A DNA stretch of 64,000 nt, from positions 332,985,090 to 333,049,089 of the forward strand of contig NC_061514.1 of NCBI RefSeq assembly GCF_022539505.1, written 5' to 3'. The translations under genes and the position numbers were made by a program. Below the pieces are notes generated by a model. That model saw only the letters and a program-made list of their open reading frames with translations. It made no database searches and was not told the origin of the DNA. This document shows positions 11,157 through 21,564 of this stretch, in pieces. Within the stretch, counting starts at the first letter, position 1; the number at the start of each line of letters is the position of its first letter. This stretch comes from Lolium rigidum. Lineage: Eukaryota > Streptophyta > Magnoliopsida > Poales > Poaceae.

Positions 11157-11894
11157 TGATGTCTACGTTCCCCCTCCTTTCCTGTAGACAGTGTTGGGCC
11201 TCCAAGAGCAGAGGTTTGTAGAACAGCAGCAAGTTTCCCTTAAGTGGATACCCAAGGTTTATCGAACTCAGGGAGGAAGAGGTCAAAGATATCCCTCTCA
11301 TGCAACCCTGCAACCACAAAGCAAGAAGTCTCTTGTGTCCCCAACACACCTAATAGGTGCACTAGTTCGGCGAAGAGATAGTGAAATACAGGTGGTATAA
11401 ATAAGTATGAGCAGAGTAGCAACGGTGCCGGAAAAGTGCTTGGCGTGTAGTTGATGGTGGTGGTATTGCAGCAGTAGTAACGCAGAAAAACAAGAAACAA
11501 GCAGTAGTAACGCAGAGTAGTAACGCAGCGGTAGTAANNNNNNNNNNNNNNNNNNNNNNNNNNNNNNNNNNNNNNNNNNNNNNNNNNNNNNNNNNNNNNN
11601 NNNNNNNNNNNNNNNNNNNNNNNNNNNNNNNNNNNNNTCCTTCCCGGTGTTCTGGATGCTTCCGATGAAAATAGGAACTTTGGCGTTGATTTCGTCCGAT
11701 TCCGAGAATATTTCGTTACTAGGATTTACGAAACCAAAAACAGCAGAAAACGAGAACCGGCACTTCGGCATCTTGTTAATAGGTTAGTTCCGGAAAATGC
11801 ACGAATATGACATAAAGTGTGCATAAAACATGTAGATAACATCAATAATGTGGCATGGAACACAAGAAATTATCGATACGTTGGAGACGTATCA
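11157..11894 (-). mobile_element. Solo LTR (subtype A) with assembly gap
   Basis: Starts TGATGTCTACG, ends GAGACGTATCA, flanked by the perfect 5-bp duplication AGGGT (11152-11156 and 11895-11899). No internal region is present, so this is a solo LTR left by LTR-LTR recombination. Both ends match the 1751-bp LTR at 38641-40391. Only 738 bp are present including 100 N, so the gap probably hides about 1 kb. Confidence 0.85.
11538..11637. other. Assembly gap, 100 N
   Basis: Exactly 100 N inside the solo LTR, next to a low-complexity run of GTAGTAACGCAG units. The uniform length marks an unsized gap. Confidence 0.99.
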
Positions 11895-12922
11895 AGGGTT
11901 CCCAGGAATGACTGGCAGCATAGATTGCATGCACTGGGAGTGGAAAAACTGTCCATTTGGATGGCAGGGTGCATACAGCGGGCATGAGGAGGGACGGACT
12001 GTCATTCTTGAAGCTGTCATATCTCAAGATTTATGGATTTGTCATTCATTCTTTGGTATGGCCGGTTCCAACAATGACATCAATGTGTTGCACTGATCCC
12101 TAGTTTTCAACAGGCTCATGCAAGGCAAAGCTCCCCGGGTGACCTACGAGATCAATGGAAATGAATACGACAAGCCATATTATCTTGCTGATGGCATCTA
12201 CCCTGACTGGGCCACACTGGAGAATACTGTTCGTAATCGAAACTTCGAGAAGACGAGGAGGTTTGCCAAGATGCAAGAGGCTTGCAGGAAAGATGTGGAG
12301 CGCAGATTTGGTGTGCTCCAAGCTCGGTGGGCAATTGTCCGTCACCCGGCAAGAACATGGTCACTGAAGACCATGCATGAGGTGATGACATGCTGCATGA
12401 TCATGCACAGCATGATCGTTGAGAACGAGCGTCCTGATGGCCGCAATGAGAACCACTGGGAATTTCAAGGTGAGCTGGTTGCGCCACTTCCTGGAGCTTC
12501 ATCTTGGCAGGACTATCTACATATGAATTTAGAAGTCACTAACGAGAACGTCTGCAAACAACTGCAAACGGATCTGATTGAGCATCAGTGGACATTGGCT
12601 GGCCATGAAGATCATGCCTAGAGGAATACTATCTTATTTTCATGTAGACTTTTCAAAATTTGAATGTAATAACTATGACTTCGTTGAATTCTTTATTTTG
12701 TTGTTCGGAAACTTCATAATTGATGCAAACGCGGAAATGCGTCAGGCCGCTGGAGTCACCCCCAGGCGCAAACGAACGCGCGGACAAAAACGGTCTGTCG
12801 CGTCCGCCGCGCGACGCAAACGGACGTTAGTGGACACCGAAATACGTCGCGCCGCTGGAGATGCCCTCACCTCCGATCTCTGGGATCCACCTTCACATGG
12901 AGTACTGGCCCTAGCTGTCAAC

Positions 12923-13837
12923 TTCTTTTTTGAACAACCAGGATGCATTATATAAGGTAAAAGTACATATTACAACCCAGCGAAGGACAAACAGAAATAT
13001 AAACTACAATCCAGTCCCTGGATTTTACATGGATTTTGAGCCCGTCTTCTCTCCTTCCCTTATCCTCTCTCTACAGTTCTTCGAGAAGAAGCTCGTCCCT
13101 GTGACGTTAAATTCGGCCGCTCCTCTTCCTCTTTCCTCCACCGGCGCTGCCGGCTGGAGTGGAGGAGGAAGGGGAGTGTGTACGTGTAGAATATTAGGTC
13201 TAGTTTGTTTGGTGGCGGCTGCTATGCCGTTTTGGAGCCATGCTTCGTCGCCGGCGAGCGGCGATTTAAGGCGGCTTCCTCTTCCTCTCTTCGGGCGCTC
13301 AAGGTGGGCGGCAGCAGGTGTGAGATTGAGGCCAAGCTCCATAAATAAGCTCGCTTCGGTCCCTGGTTTGGACGATCTTTTGCTCCCTCTTAGTTATAGT
13401 CGTTGCCGTCGTGGAGATGGGGACGAAGATGAGATTGGGTGGAGCTTCGATTCTTCCAGATTGGGTTCTTGCAGTTTACTCTCATCGATGGAAAAGTGGG
13501 AGCTACGCCGCCTGCTATGTTCTTTGCAGATTGGCGGTCGATGGGCGGCTTCCTTGTTGAAGCTACGCCGCCTGCTAATTCTGGCGAGCATCAGTGGTCT
13601 ATGGGCGGTCTCCCCGTCTCCGTCGGTGACTCTTCTGGTCGAAGGGCGACCGAAAAATCAATTCCTCCCAGCCCAAAGATTGCGTAAAGGGAGGCAGGGC
13701 TGTTTCTTCACGGCGTCCATGTCGTCTCTGCACTCAAGGTGCGGGAGGAGATGGTGTGGCGGCGTCGCTACCCCAAGTGGCCATGTCCCCGGTGGTGGCG
13801 ATGGTGGTTCCGTGTTGCAGCAGCAAGAAGGACCTGA
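12923..13837 (-). mobile_element. Retroposon-like insertion (minus strand) with 11-bp target duplication
   Basis: TAGCTGTCAAC occurs at 12912-12922 and 13838-13848. The interval begins with TTCTTTTTTG, that is, a short A-tail on the minus strand. The GC-rich body (with tandem AGCTACGCCGCCTGCTA units at about 13500 and 13560) resembles the 5' leader or gene-derived part of a non-LTR element. No reverse transcriptase domain is visible. A non-autonomous LINE product or retrogene fragment is likely. Confidence 0.55.
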
Positions 13838-14201
13838 TAGCTGTCAACCTGTAAATAACAATATCTACTGTATAGAGACTAAGGGCATCTCCAACCGGCC
13901 GACCCAAACGGACGCGCTGGGCCGTCCGTTTTGGGCCGTTTGCGTGGCCGCCCGGACACGCGGACAGCGCCCCGCGTCCGCGTGTCCGTTTGGGTCGCAC
14001 GCGGCACCCAACGCGGCGACCCAAAGAGACGCCACGTGGTTCGTCTTCGTTGCGCGGCGCTGCGCCATGGCAGGCCTCGACGGGACAACCATGGTGGGCG
14101 GTGGAACGCGCGGGAAAGATCCCGCGCGCACCAAGGTTCCCGCGCGCGCGAAAACGCCATTGGCGCGCGCTCGCGCCCAAGTTTCCCGCCAGACCGCCGG
14201 C

Positions 14202-14208
14202 TATAAAA
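14202..14208 (+). promoter_or_regulatory. TATA box in H3
   Basis: TATAAAA 61 bp upstream of the ATG at 14269, followed by a pyrimidine-rich leader, in otherwise extremely GC-rich DNA. Confidence 0.6.
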
Positions 14209-14268
14209 GACGGCGGCGGTCTCACACGTACCGCATCACCGTTCTCTCCCTCCACCTTCTCCGGCGCC

Positions 14269-14949
14269 ATGCCGCGCACCTCGCAGGCCACGTGGGCCAA
14301 GCTCTCCTCGCCGCCCGGCCGGGTTCCCGCGGACGGAGGAGGAGGAGCGCGCGGACTCGCGGTGGGTCGCCGACGACGAGGCGCTCCACGTCGCGGCGGA
14401 GGCGGCGGCAAAGAAGGAAGGGGATGCGGAGATGGTGGAGGCCGCCGCGGACGGATGGCACGAGACCGCGGACGGCTGGTACGAGGCCGCGGAGGAGGGG
14501 GCGGCCGCCGCGGAGGAGTCCGTCGACGAGGAGGACCTCGCGCTGGCGAACATCAACGCCGCCATCGAGGAACGTCTCGCCGACCTCACGCGCGTGACGA
14601 AGGAGCACGAGGCCACTCGCCGGGCCGGCCGCCATCGATTAGGCGACCTCCTCGGCGGAAGAACGAGCCGCTCGCTATGCGAGCAGCCCGTCACCTCATC
14701 CGGATGCCCTCGCCCGAGCGGCGCGCCGGGAGGCCGCCGCGTCGGCGGAGCGCGGACGGCAAGAGCGCATGCGCCGGCGCCGGGGGAACCACGAAGCCCG
14801 GGCCGCCGGCCGCGTCCTCCCGGAGGCGCGCACCGCCGTGGAACGCGCGGCCCGCGGAGAGCCGGAGCTATGCGGGAAGCGGATGGTGCCGCAGCAGGAG
14901 GCGGAGCGCGAGTGCGCCCGAGGCGCGCGAACGGAAAGGAGGAGGATGA
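14269..14949 (+). pseudogene. H3 cargo ORF, unknown function, frameshifted
   Basis: The start is the first ATG after the TATA box (MPRTSQATWAKLSSPPG). That frame runs to 14949 but soon becomes arginine- and glycine-rich. A different frame, open from before 14432 to 15301, has a far more protein-like stretch: acidic, alanine-rich and helical (GWHETADGWYEAAEEG; LALANINAAIEERLADLT). So a frameshift near 14330 is likely. I recognise no domain. Such GC-rich acidic/alanine ORFs are common cargo of grass Harbinger elements. Product and even frame are uncertain. Confidence 0.35.
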
Positions 14950-15394
14950 AAGCCTCCGCCGCCGCCGCCGCCGCACCACCCAGCTCGTAAGCTGGAGTGG
15001 AATCCTCACGCGTACAGGCCGCCCGCGTCGAGTGAAATCCACGGCCCCGACGGCGAGCCGGCGAGGAGCCGCCGGCGAGGCCGCCGGCCCCGTACGTAGT
15101 AGGATAGAAGTAGTAGTAGTTAAAAAAAATTGTAATGGGTTCTTTTTAATGAAACAAATGTTTATGTCTATGACACACGGGGCCAGGGGCGGACAAGGGG
15201 CGGACGCGAACGACCAGCCTTTCGCGTCCGCGGCCACGCAAACCCGGCCCAGATTTGGGCCGGGTTTGCGTCGTTCTGGACGCCGCGGCCATCCGTTTTA
15301 GGGATGGATCCGCGCGCTGGGCCGAGTTTTTGTCCGTCTAAACCCATCCGGATGCGCGGGCGCGGGATGGGTCGCCCCGTTGGAGATGCCCTAA

Positions 15395-15812
15395 CCGTGT
15401 GTGAAATCTGGGTCGACGTAGCAGCACTGGTGGGTAGCACATACTTTAGGTTGATGATTGGCACCTGACTGTGGCAGGACAGGCGCTGACAGCGTGCGCA
15501 TGCTGCTGAATCAGCAAGACCCAGACCACCGTGTTGCAGCTGTCTCTCGCTTGGATCCCACGGGCTGGCGACCCGTTGGGGCCGGCTCCGGCAAACCGGA
15601 GAGGAAAGGAAAGCGGAGCGAGCGCCTTTCCCGGCCGGTTGACGCGATGTGAAATAAAATGGCGAAAACCACGCAGGAATGCTCGCGCGCCCGTGCTGCT
15701 GCTTTGCTTTCCCCCTCTGTCGCCCCCGCCCGGCTCTCGTTTTCTCCTTGGACCCACGTCGAGCTCGCATCTCGCTAGTATGCCTCCTGGGCTCCTGCCA
15801 TGATCTATCTTT
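15395..15812. other. Intergenic, nothing recognised
   Basis: About 420 bp with no coding pattern or repeat structure that I can name. The open frames on both strands look like GC-driven chance. Confidence 0.4.
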
Positions 15813-16860
15813 TTTCGATAAAGGGAATATATTAATATCAAAAGATACCAATTAACCCAGCCTCTGCAACAACGCCCCACCTTAATGGCAGTACGGATGC
15901 ACACAGCCAAAAAAGAGAAAAGAAAACTAAAAAATAAAAGTCCCGCTACAGCCTTCTAGACCTAGCAACAGCAATACAACCACCACCGCGACAACACCAA
16001 GTACGAGACTCTCCAAAGGCGACGCCTCCAAGAAGGAAACAACGGCACCAGCCGCTGTCGTCGCCCGACCAAAGGTCTTAGGATTTCTCCCTGAAGATAG
16101 TCTCCACTCTCAAAACAATGCCTCCAACAAGAACATTGCCAAGCACAACCAGTTAATGCCAGACCTTGGGTTTTCACCCTGAGAGGTAAGACTCCGAACT
16201 TCGCCTGTGCTACCGCCCCCACATGCATACCACTGCTGCAAGCCTGGAACGCCAAGCAGATCCCTCAGCATCACGTTGACTCGAACCTCCTTTAGTCAGT
16301 CCATCAATCCGACCTTCATGATATTCCTTCTTCTGACTTCACCATGGACCAAAAAGTCACCAGATGTCAACACAGAATATAGCTTCGCTGCGCTCCCTCC
16401 GGAACCAAACGGTCGGAATAAAAACATGGGTGCGCGCGACCGAATACCACCCGATCCAACAAACTGCAGGCAAAATATGCACTGTTCCATTCGCCAGTGG
16501 AGCTTTCCGGAACTCATCTCTCCAGCCAGATCAAAGCAAACTGACCTCCGGTAAATCTTCATCTTCGCTTGCGAGAAACCCGAGGACCGCCACCAAAAAC
16601 AAAGCAAGACCGGCAGCCCCCACGCCGCTAGTCCCTCCTGACGGATCACCAAGGAAGAAGACGGCGACGCGGATCATGCGTACCACCGCTGAACCGTCAC
16701 CGGGGGCGGAGGCCGCCACCGCTCCACCGAATCCTCCATGGCTACCGACGGAGAGCATCAGGCCCCGGCCAAATAGCCGTGCCGCCCGGCTTCCTCCACC
16801 GGCGCTTCATCACCTCCCATGGAACGCCACCGATCCTCTGGAATAAATCGGGCCCCGACG
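15813..16860 (-). repeat. Dispersed retroposon-like repeat, minus strand
   Basis: Begins with TTTTTTCGATAAAGGG, which on the minus strand is a 3' end with a short A-tail. The body is exonic-looking but non-coding, with CGACGCCTCCAAGAAGGAAA near 16020. The same motif type recurs at 19810 and 19930. I recognise the TTTTTTCGATAAAGGGAATA end as a common high-copy sequence in pooid genomes. No convincing target duplication was found, so the right boundary is approximate. Confidence 0.4.
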
Positions 16861-18903
16861 GAGTCGTTTTCGACGTGTCATCATCCAACCTGCCTAGTCA
16901 CTAGCCACGTACTGCTCACTCCATTCTTCGCAATAAATTGTTGTCCATAGAAAGGTTGAATACCAATTACTCAAGTAATCATACTTGTTTACCAAAGCCT
17001 TACTTTAGTTGTCTTGTCATACTGGAACTTTTCGTAATATGTTGCCATTACTCTATCTATGCTAAGCTTTGAGGGGGAAAACTAAGAGTTGTGGGTATCA
17101 ATTGTAAGTAAACTTCCATTTTCATTATTTTGATTTAGACTCCGAGTTCCCTATAATCTCTATTCTTTGCTTGTGTACGCTCAAGGTTTAAGTTTGGGGA
17201 TGTTGCTGGCTCATGAAAACAATCACTTTATCTCCTTCTAAACATGGATACTTGTCTTAATATGAAACACATATTTTCCTACCCTCACTAAAAGTGCTAA
17301 TCAAGGCTAAGATGCGCAAATCTCCTTCTTAATTTGTTTTGTGCAGAAATTTACGTATTAAGGAGGAAATCAAGAAAATAAATGTAGAATTCCGAGCTGG
17401 AGATATCACCAAGTTAACCCGGGTTCAGAGATACGATTCACAAAAGGTTTAACAAGCGCTGTTGAGGTCGTACCTGCCCGTAAGGCTAACCGTACCATGT
17501 GTCGGTGGCTTCATCTTGTCAAACCCAGTATAAAATGTGAATGAGCCTAGGACATTTGAGAGATATACACAGAGAAAAGCACACTCTATCATCTTAGCTA
17601 GATCCAATATACACCGAAGCTCTGTTGCTGCCGCCATCGACTTCATCGCCTCACTATCATCACCATCTCCATCCTCTCTCTCCCCTACTTATAATCTTGA
17701 TTTATTCACAATTGGTGGGATTGTAAGATTACTTATCATTCATATCTTTAAGATTCATAATACAATGTTGATGATTATTGATCTAATCATGTGTGGCTAG
17801 TCCTCACAGGTTGCGCCGCTCACATAACATATCCATAAAGAATGCGGCTGCAGCTTTATGGTGTTCTTATGACGCACTTCCCACATTATATGAGCATCAT
17901 TATTTTAGCATATTTACGCATGTAAGCTTCATTTTATCTTTTAATCCTATTATTAATGCACAGCTCTAGGTGAAATCTTAAGGCCTGGCCTATCTCCAAA
18001 TCATTGGTACAAGACAACACTAGAAAACCATTAGTCTGGTAGAGCAAACACTAAATGAAAACTAGAAGTCTTGTTCGAGTGATCTTACATCAAAGGAAAT
18101 CTTCACCTGGATTCAACAAATCTAGGTCTCTAGGGAAAAAACTTCAAGTACTACAATCTGAGATCCGTACCGAAGTATCATTGCCCTTATTAGAGACCAT
18201 GAGTCAGAGCTGAAAACGTAAATCGTCTCTTTCCTGTTCGAATACCGACTCTTGTGGTAGTTTTGTACTAGTGTGTTTTTGTCCATGTAGAATAAGTCAA
18301 CTACACGCTGTTCTAGAATACGCATATGCCAGTTGTGCTTGGACATTGTTTTGTAACTAGTGTGGATAGGATTCGTGTAGTCTTGAAGGTGATGATTGTA
18401 GCATTGATCTCCTATGTAATGTGTGGAGTAGAACACAAACCATGACGACTACATATAACATGCACGAAGAGGAGGCGCAGACATGTGCCACCGTCCAAGC
18501 GGGCCGATGTTGTGGTACCAAGGCAAGGATCACCCGTAGTGATGCCCCGGATGAGATCCCTCCTTAAAAATGTCACCGTGTTGAGATTGTTTGGTCCTTG
18601 GTACATCGATCATATCCATACAACGCTAATAAGTGGTATCAAGGAGAGGATTGGAGATCCTAGATTGTTGATCTAGAGGATGGGTCGTCATAGGTCGGTA
18701 CAAAGATGACATGCGGGATAAAATTTCGAGATGTCTTTTGCATAATTAAGTCATCGAGTACCACAATAAATTTATTTTGATGGGATCTTGGTAAGATCGA
18801 ACCAAGAAGTAGCTTGTCTCGATGCACATATAGACCGATTTAATCAATCAATGTGTGGTGTACGTGTGTATGAGGAGACTAAGGGCGAGCAACGCAAGTG
18901 AGT
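16861..18903. other. Intergenic, one polypurine-tract-like motif
   Basis: About 2 kb, no gene found. AAGTTTGGGGATGTTG near 17190 looks like a gypsy polypurine tract of the kind that normally abuts a TGATACGTCC LTR start; such a start lies 1.7 kb downstream at 18904. Whether the two belong together is unresolved. Confidence 0.35.
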
Positions 18904-19480
18904 GATACGTCCATAATGTATCAATGCCCTTTGAAGTTTACTATAATGTTTTCATTGTTATTATTTGTTTTAATGTACATTTGTAGCAAAATCCATTTCT
19001 TCTTCTTTTTAACTTGGAAAGGCGGAACACATTTGTTCTTCTATTTATTTTAGGAACCTTTTTAAATTAAAATTAAATTCCATGGAAAATCAGGGAGCTC
19101 CTTTTATTGAAGTTGAATGACATAACTCCTCAATGCACCTAAGGAGAAGCAAGGGAGGATAATGTGTCTACCATGCGCCCGTGGGCCTTTGGTGTGCCCT
19201 AGAGGCGTGTGAGGCGCACAGAAGGCTGCCGCCTTCGCCATTCTTCTGAGAACTTCGTCTTATCCTAAAACATATTTTAAATTCCCTCATTGATGGCCCA
19301 TAGAGGATGACACATGTTGATGACAATATTTATTTTCCTAAACAATAAAATAGAAGCTGAGAAGCATTTTAGGAGATACAATGAACTCGAAAAGGAGTGT
19401 AGTGAAAGCATTTTGTACCACACGAATTTTGTAGGAATTTCAAGAATCTGTCCTGGAAGACATATCAATCACATAGAAGA
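18904..19480 (+). repeat. Degenerate gypsy LTR fragment
   Basis: Starts TGATACGTCCATAATGTATC, the type of LTR start used by several pooid gypsy families. No matching end, internal region or target duplication is seen. The right boundary is where the GC-rich repeat begins. Confidence 0.4.
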
Positions 19481-20636
19481 ATAGGCCGACGGCCGATACA
19501 CACAGCCAACAATGGCTACAACACACCACTAATCAGACCATTAGCCACCACGCACACTACATCAACGCCGATACAAGGGCCTCACCCAAAACTGAACTGC
19601 AAGCCGCGTCGCGACCAAAGCTAAGCACCTCCAAAGAAGAAACCTCCTCAGAACTCTCCACGTCAACGTACCAACAACCTTTGTGCGCCTAATAGTGGGC
19701 AGGTGGATGGCAGGACTTGGCTAGCTCAACATTGAGCAGCGGAAACACCAGAGCAACACCGGGCTGGAAACAAAGTACTCACCAAGTTTGTGCCACCAAA
19801 ACGATGCTTCCAAGAAAGAAACGACGTCGTAGACGCCACCATCGCCGACCGGACAAGCCGATCTGAGTTTTCACCCGAAGACACCGACCTGCGTGGGAGA
19901 GGGAGTTGTCAACACTTCTCGGTGACGCCTCCAAGGAGGGGAACGACACCCGCAAGCGCCACCATCACCGGCTCTGACCGGAGACGGAGCAGGATTTTCA
20001 TCCGAAGTGACTCGATCGTCGTCCCTTCCCACCAGGCCTTGGAGCATCACCTCGCCCCTGCTGGATTGTACTGCCGCCACCACATCACCTCGAAGACGCC
20101 GATGCCAAGTTGCAGACCACCGGCACGACCGGCATGGGCTCGGAGGAGGAGGCCCTCCATGCCGGCCGACCACCACGACATCCACATCCACGCAGCACGC
20201 CGGAGCCGAAGCTCCACGCACCGCCAACGAGCCCGGAAGCCGCGGCCCGCATAGGCCCCCAAAAGCCCAGATCGGGCCCTATAGCCATGCGCGACCATAG
20301 GCACCGAAAGCTCTCCACGCGCAGCAGCCTCGACCCCGTGCCCTCCACACCGCCGCCACGCGCCCTCCCTGCACCGCCACACGTCGCCGTGCCATCAAGA
20401 ACCGCCGCCGCCGCCCAGTCCAACGGCCCTCACGACGAGATGCCGCGGGAGAGAGGCCCCGCCCCGTCGTCGGCGGCACGAGCTTTGCTTGGCCACGTCC
20501 TCCGATGGAGGCAGGAGGGGATAGAGGGAAGGGGACGGCCCCGACGACGGCTAGGGTTAGGCCTCCGGTGCAGCCCGAGCTTGGGTGACACGGGAGGGAA
20601 ACCCTACTAAGTGTAATAGAAGGGCCAATGATCAAT
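19481..20636 (-). repeat. GC-rich retroposon-like repeat, probably minus strand
   Basis: A long GC-rich block with internal near-repeats of a motif like GCTTCCAAGAAAGAAACGAC (19804 and, diverged, 19929) followed by GCCACCATC and then TTTTCACCCGAAG or TTTTCATCCGAAG. The minus strand of the right part reads like a plant 5' leader. Several overlapping ORFs exist on both strands and none resembles a known protein. Its similarity to 15813-16860 suggests one repeat superfamily. Confidence 0.35.
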
Positions 20637-20679
20637 AGGAATGAAGAGTCCTTCACAAAAAAAAAAAGGAATGAAGAGT
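20637..20679 (+). mobile_element. Minimal 'tail-only' retroposition footprint
   Basis: AGGAATGAAGAGT occurs at 20637-20649 and exactly again at 20667-20679. Only CCTTCAC plus ten A lies between. This is what an extremely 5'-truncated, target-primed reverse transcription event would leave. Confidence 0.5.
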
Positions 20680-21564
20680 GTCCCTATAAAGATCGAAGGG
20701 CTTGGGACATGGCTATAATTTCGATTACATGTTTCAAAATCCAACTAGAGGAAGCTGAGGGATCGGAGAGCAGTGCATCAGATTTCCTGAAATAGTACTA
20801 CTCCGTAGCATAAGTGCAGACAGTATGCCTATCAAGTAGCATCGGCACTGACAAGATCTTCTCTTCTATAAGCTCAAGTTACGAACCTCAGCATTGGGTT
20901 TGACATGGAGGTGCTTTGGGCGATAGAGAGGAAGAGGGCTAGGATGGCTGGCTCTCGCGATTCCCGTTGGCCGGCGGAGTACGCGGCGACCTTCTCGTCG
21001 CCGGCGACGGAGTGTCTCACGTTCCTTCGCGGGGAGATTCTTCTGCGTCAGGATGCTGCGCGGTTGGTGCTCTTCGATGCGGGGGGCATCGTCATCGACG
21101 CGAGGTGCCTCCTCGCTGGGGAGGTGGTGGCGGAGGGGAGCGGTGTGGAATTCCCGGCGCACGTCGCGAAAATTCGGGGCGCACCGGCGACGAATTCCTC
21201 CACCGATGCGCATGGCGGCTCGGCGGCGATCGCTCACTCAATCGATCACCGGGTCCCACCGATTCCAGGTGGACGAAATCATGGAGGTCCAGTTGGTCTA
21301 GGTACAGGCCCAACAAGCCCAGCTGCTACAGCAACGGGCCGCCATGGCGACGAGGGGAGCACAGGTGAAATACCTCGGGTCTCCTTCGATCTCCCCTCCA
21401 TTCTATCTCATCTCTGGTCCAGACCTAGGGTTTCCGCTTCTCCCCCATCTCCGGATTCCTTTGGTTGGTGGCCGGGTAAAATCGGCGGTGATCCTAGATC
21501 GTTTGCCCGGGTGGTTTCCCCTTCACGCGGACCTCCACCTTCCGCTGGTTTCTCATCGACGACG

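Larger units (their letters stand above)
10565..12621 (+). pseudogene. H2 PIF/Harbinger transposase, three nonsense codons, split by a solo LTR
   Basis: A grass Harbinger nuclease. The best start is the ATG at 10565 (MEMRHMVEKFRAEVVDSSSDDESD). One frame runs to 12621, interrupted by stops at 10766 (TAG), 11063 (TGA) and 12094 (TGA), and by the LTR insertion between INESR and GFPGM (11157-11899 including the second target copy). Recognisable blocks: FRRRYRMSRDLF, RMGESTCLDAMYRF, and the nuclease core. The DDE residues are preserved: D in SIDCMHWEW (codon 11923), D in NNDINVLH (12076) and E in DVERRFGVLQARW (12298). The C-terminus ends IEHQWTLAGHEDHA. Catalytic residues intact, reading frame lost. 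Upstream exons, if any, were not resolved. Confidence 0.88.
3116..12866 (+). mobile_element. Harbinger-type DNA transposon H2, interrupted by two LTR insertions
   Basis: Left end GGGCATCTTCAACGCGG; the right end reads, on the minus strand, GGGCATCTCCAGCGGCG. The inner terminal regions are GC-rich and rich in CGGAC-type motifs at both ends. Flanks are TAA (3113-3115) and TCA (12867-12869), a degraded three-base target duplication of the PIF/Harbinger kind. Inside are a transposase on the plus strand (10565-12621), a complete LTR element (3531-10151) and a solo LTR (11157-11894). Removing these leaves roughly 2.4 kb plus whatever the N gap hides. Its termini match those of H3, so both belong to one lineage. 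It is inactive because of nonsense mutations and insertions. Confidence 0.8.
13883..15391 (+). mobile_element. Non-autonomous Harbinger H3 with gene-like cargo
   Basis: Termini GGGCATCTCCAACCGGCCGA and, from the right on the minus strand, GGGCATCTCCAACGGGGCGA. They are flanked by TAA at both ends (13880-13882 and 15392-15394), a textbook PIF/Harbinger target duplication. 1509 bp, very GC-rich, with no transposase. The termini are close to those of H2, so an H2-type transposase probably mobilised it. The interior has a TATA box, an ATG and an A/T-rich 3' tail, like a captured transcription unit. Confidence 0.85.

Noticed and set aside
12930..14597. 555-aa plus-strand ORF
   Set aside because: It crosses the retroposon boundary, its target duplication and the H3 left terminus, and its composition is arginine/serine-rich throughout. 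A chance GC-rich ORF.
14236..15237. 333-aa minus-strand ORF in H3
   Set aside because: It mirrors the GC-rich cargo on the other strand, is low-complexity, and has no promoter or domain. The TATA box and leader favour the plus strand.
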